A stretch of 64,000 bases of DNA, taken from the NCBI GenBank assembly GCA_029262065.1, contig JAJDAC010000048.1, positions 186,001 to 250,000 on the forward strand. Direction: 5' to 3'. Under the pieces are notes generated by a model. The model saw only the letters and a list, made by a program, of their open reading frames with translations, made no database searches and had not been told where the DNA came from. Shown here piece after piece: positions 62,038-64,000 of the stretch. Source of the DNA: Candidatus Krumholzibacteriota bacterium (GTDB lineage Bacteria > Krumholzibacteriota > Krumholzibacteriia > JAJRXK01). Numbering within the stretch: position 1 is the first letter of the stretch; every line of letters begins with the position of its first letter. The position numbers were made by a program, and so were the translations under genes.

Positions 62038-62208
62038 GGCATCGTCCTTCCCCCCGGGGTCTAGGCCCAGGTGTAGTGGGAGATAGCAGGGGATGAATGT
62101 CGGACCAGTCAGGGTTGCTGGTTCCGATACCCCTCAAAACGGACGAGGCAGTGGATTTGCACGGTGGGAATCGTGAAATTCTTCGAATTCGCGTGATACG
62201 AAGAAGAA

Positions 62209-62580
62209 CTATCTCTCGACGTACTGAACGCCTTCAAGCCCCTCGAAATCAACGTCCTGAGTCCACAACGTGGCTCCGTGCGCGCGGGCGGTCGCCAGCA
62301 TGACGCTGTCGGCCATGGGTATCCTGTTCTCGTGGCTGATCTTCGCGGCTGCGGTTGCGAGCATCGGTGTGAGGTTGATGGTTCGCGCTTGGCGCATCAA
62401 CGCGGTAGCCCGCAGAGCATCACTCTCGTTGCGTTGCTGAAGAACCCGTCTGAACACTTCGTACAGACTGAGTGTGGGAACAATCAGGTTTTCGGTGTCG
62501 AGAATCGGCGGAGTGAAGAAGTTCGCGTTGCTACCGTCGGCGAAGTACTCCAGCCATCCAGACGAGTCGACGACGTTCAT
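62209..62580 (-). CDS. vapC: PIN-domain toxin, VapC family
   Basis: A 123-residue ribonuclease toxin with the four acidic metal ligands of PIN domains: D5 (NVVDSSGW), E41 (SLYEVFRR), D91 (PMADSVMLATAR) and D109/D111 (WTQDVDF). VapC toxins cleave tRNA or rRNA sites. Start overlaps the antitoxin stop by 4 bases, the standard VapBC arrangement. Confidence 0.92.
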   Translation of the reverse strand: MNVVDSSGWLEYFADGSNANFFTPPILDTENLIVPTLSLYEVFRRVLQQRNESDALRATALMRQARTINLTPMLATAAAKISHENRIPMADSVMLATARAHGATLWTQDVDFEGLEGVQYVER

Positions 62581-62798
62581 TGCCGATCGTCTTCGCGCTC
62601 AACGAACGTATCGATGCCACGGAGAAATCCCCGTACCTCTTCGATGGGCTGAAGCGGAACGAGTTCGATGCGGCCGTCGTAGACCATGGCCTCGATTTTC
62701 TGACCGGGGGTGAGTCCGAGTGCTTCACGGATCTCTTTGGGGATCACTACCTGGAATTTGGGGGAGATGGTAACTGTGCTCAACGGCGTTTTCTCCAT
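62577..62798 (-). CDS. vapB: AbrB/SpoVT-type antitoxin, VapB family
   Basis: A 73-residue antitoxin with the swapped-hairpin AbrB fold: TVTISPKFQVVIPKEIREALGLTPGQKIEAM then a C-terminal toxin-binding tail. It binds its own promoter with VapC and neutralises the toxin. ATG at 62798 begins the conserved domain; the frame opens 24 bases earlier but inside the promoter/operator. Just upstream are an inverted repeat and a strong promoter. Confidence 0.9.
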   Translation of the reverse strand: MEKTPLSTVTISPKFQVVIPKEIREALGLTPGQKIEAMVYDGRIELVPLQPIEEVRGFLRGIDTFVEREDDRQ

Positions 62799-62804
62799 CG
62801 ATGA

Positions 62805-62868
62805 GTTATTCGTATAACACATTCGTTATCGATGTAAAAAATGTATGTTCTTGTGATGCAAGTGTCAA
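62805..62868 (-). promoter_or_regulatory. Promoter and probable operator of vapBC
   Basis: On the minus strand TTGACA (62868-62863) and TACATT (62845-62840) are 17 bases apart, a good sigma-70-type promoter. Between it and the ATG lies GTTATACGAATAAC (62818-62805), an inverted repeat (GTTAT/ATAAC) that fits an antitoxin operator. The site is markedly AT-rich. Confidence 0.65.
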
Positions 62869-62883
62869 CCCGCGACCCTGGTT

Positions 62884-62903
62884 CACCCGGGTAACTCATT
62901 GAA
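62884..62903 (+). promoter_or_regulatory. Intergenic motif, copy 3
   Basis: CACCCGGGTAACTCATTGAA, preceded by GTT as in copy 2. It sits just behind the vapBC promoter (15 bases from its -35 hexamer) and 88 bases from the ArsC-family gene stop. Shares core and tail spacing with 48906 and 52654. Confidence 0.45.
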
Positions 62904-62991
62904 AATATTGTGATTACAATTCCACCGGGGTTTTGCTCAAGGGCAGCCCAATAGACAGGAATGTCGGCGATCTTGGGGATGGAACGTCAGG

Positions 62992-63360
62992 TCACCCTCC
63001 CAGAATCCCCAGCACGTTCTCCGGCGGCCTCCCAATCACCGCGCGCTTCCCGACCACCACGATAGGCCGCTCAATCAGCACCGGATTCTCATGCATGATC
63101 TTGCACCACTCCCGGGCCGAGCGCCGATCTCCACGAGTAAGCGCCAGCTCGGCGAAGGCCTTCTCCTTCACGCGAATCAGCTGCATGGGTTGCAGCTTCA
63201 GCATGTTGCACAGTTCGGCGATGCGATCGGCCGAAGGTGGTTCTTTCAGGTAGTCGATAACGGTAACGTCGTGACCCTCAAGCAGCGCAAGTGTCGCGCG
63301 GCTCTTGCTGCAGCGCGCGTTGTGATAGATCGTCACCTTGTTCTTCACTACGTCGGACAT
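62992..63360 (-). CDS. arsC: ArsC-family arsenate reductase
   Basis: A 122-residue glutaredoxin-coupled (thioredoxin-fold) ArsC/Spx-family protein. The active site reads HNARCSKSR with C17 (the usual HNPxCSKSR has Pro where Ala stands here); the later IVVVGKRAVIGRPPENV block contains the conserved RPP motif. Reduces arsenate to arsenite in typical members. No ars operon is adjacent, so a general thiol role (YffB-like) is possible. Precedes the Nramp-type gene on the same strand by 11 bases. Confidence 0.85.
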   Translation of the reverse strand: MSDVVKNKVTIYHNARCSKSRATLALLEGHDVTVIDYLKEPPSADRIAELCNMLKLQPMQLIRVKEKAFAELALTRGDRRSAREWCKIMHENPVLIERPIVVVGKRAVIGRPPENVLGILGG

Positions 63361-63371
63361 GTCGAACTCCT

Positions 63372-64000
63372 CTAGTTTCCACCGCGAATGATTTCGGTGT
63401 AGACCACCAAGCCCACCGTGATCGTCAGGGCCACAATTCCCAGGATCGCGAACGCCACGTGCCCGCGCGAGGGGCGCATTGCGGCGTCATCGACCAGTCG
63501 GGTCACCGCGTACGTGTTGGCGGCGAAATACAACGGGCTCAATACAAAAGTGACTGCCGCCAACAGGGTGATCAGGCGCGGTGGGTCTGGCACCAGCTTC
63601 ACGACCACCAACGACAGTACGGTCATTCCCACCAGGAATACCCAATACAATCGACCCTTCGTGGCGTGATCGGGGTTGTCTTCGTCGCGAATGTGCTGCA
63701 CCGCCGCGGTCAGCGTGCGCGGCATTCCATCCATGACGGTGTAGGTTGTAGAAAACATGGCGAAGAACGAAACCACGAAGAAAACGGGCGCCATGTAGCT
63801 GCCCAGCATTTCGGTGTACAGACGGCTGAGCGTTTGCGCGGTCTCGGTCCCCTCGGGTACCAACCCGGCGGGCTTCAACGCCACCGCGCCCAGGCTCAGG
63901 AACATGATTCCCACGACCACGGAAATGGCGTAGCCCAGTCGCATGTCGAACAGGCTGCTCTTGAACACGGCCAAGTTCGCGGACGGGTCGGCGGTGCGCC
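63372..64000 (-). CDS. Nramp-family divalent metal transporter (partial, C-terminal part)
   Basis: The frame is open to the window edge, reading RTADPSANLAVFKSSLFDMRLGYAIS at its visible start, so the gene begins beyond 64000. At least five helices are visible, with FFVVSFFAMFSTTYTVMDG (the TM 6/8-like region of Nramp/LeuT folds), SPLYFAANTYAV and TEIIRGGN. The best fit is a divergent Nramp-type (manganese/iron) transporter of the kind found in FCB and planctomycete genomes. Substrate residues (DPGN, MPH) lie outside the window and cannot be checked. Confidence 0.6.
   Translation of the reverse strand, partial: RTADPSANLAVFKSSLFDMRLGYAISVVVGIMFLSLGAVALKPAGLVPEGTETAQTLSRLYTEMLGSYMAPVFFVVSFFAMFSTTYTVMDGMPRTLTAAVQHIRDEDNPDHATKGRLYWVFLVGMTVLSLVVVKLVPDPPRLITLLAAVTFVLSPLYFAANTYAVTRLVDDAAMRPSRGHVAFAILGIVALTITVGLVVYTEIIRGGN

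Overview
The window looks like a high-GC, Gram-negative chromosome from the FCB-like candidate phyla (Krumholzibacteriota / Eisenbacteria-type). The evidence is the repeated use of secreted proteins ending in a FlgD-like C-terminal sorting domain with an N(F)PNPFNP-type entry motif (six genes), VCBS/FG-GAP propellers, an outer-membrane barrel, futalosine-pathway menaquinone synthesis (MqnE) and N-acyl lipoproteins. No rRNA, tRNA, CRISPR array or complete insertion sequence was seen. The lineage call is an inference from gene content, not a measured placement.

Layout. 1-2.0 kb: start of an exported protein cut by the window edge, then mqnE-vanZ with a clear terminator. 2.1-8.8 kb: a tightly overlapping operon of two tandem LtaS/sulfatase-type membrane enzymes followed by a quaternary-amine-type ABC importer (ATPase plus fused binding protein/permease). 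8.8-13.5 kb: two paralogous secreted VCBS/ASPIC proteins. 13.6-15.1 kb: def - O-methyltransferase - small zinc-ribbon protein. 15.2-23.4 kb: housekeeping and envelope genes (copper-type lipoprotein, PuuD-like membrane protein, ferredoxin, thioredoxin lipoprotein, FHA-GAF-SpoIIE phosphatase, CcmH, DUF423, uracil-DNA glycosylase). Inside this block, 17.8-18.55 kb is a gene-free stretch holding two inverted copies of a highly structured element. 23.4-28.8 kb: M6 metalloprotease with beta-helix, then a PilT-like ATPase. 28.9-36.7 kb: an 11-gene Mrp/Mbh-like cation antiporter operon. 36.8-42.9 kb: secreted propeller proteins and a beta-barrel. 43-46.7 kb: HNH endonuclease with tandem repeats, and three paralogous small secreted proteins. 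46.7-48.8 kb: ogt, a PutP-type symporter and a 31-residue membrane peptide. 49.0-52.4 kb: a large secreted dockerin/FlgD protein.

52.7-61.4 kb is the most striking region: one tightly packed minus-strand operon encoding an ECF sigma factor, a membrane Ser/Thr kinase with a DUF4384-like domain, an exported TPR-CHAT caspase-like protease, a lipoprotein and a subtilisin-like S8 protease. This looks like a kinase-sigma signalling unit driving a two-protease envelope pathway. A STAS protein lies just upstream. 62.2-64 kb: VapBC-type toxin-antitoxin, an ArsC-family reductase and a truncated Nramp-type transporter.

Two signals are not explained by ordinary annotation. The first is the paired inverted element at 17.9-18.5 kb, whose long hairpins keep their base pairing although their stem sequences differ. 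The second is a motif, CACCCGGGTAA followed by a conserved A/T tail, that recurs in three intergenic sites.
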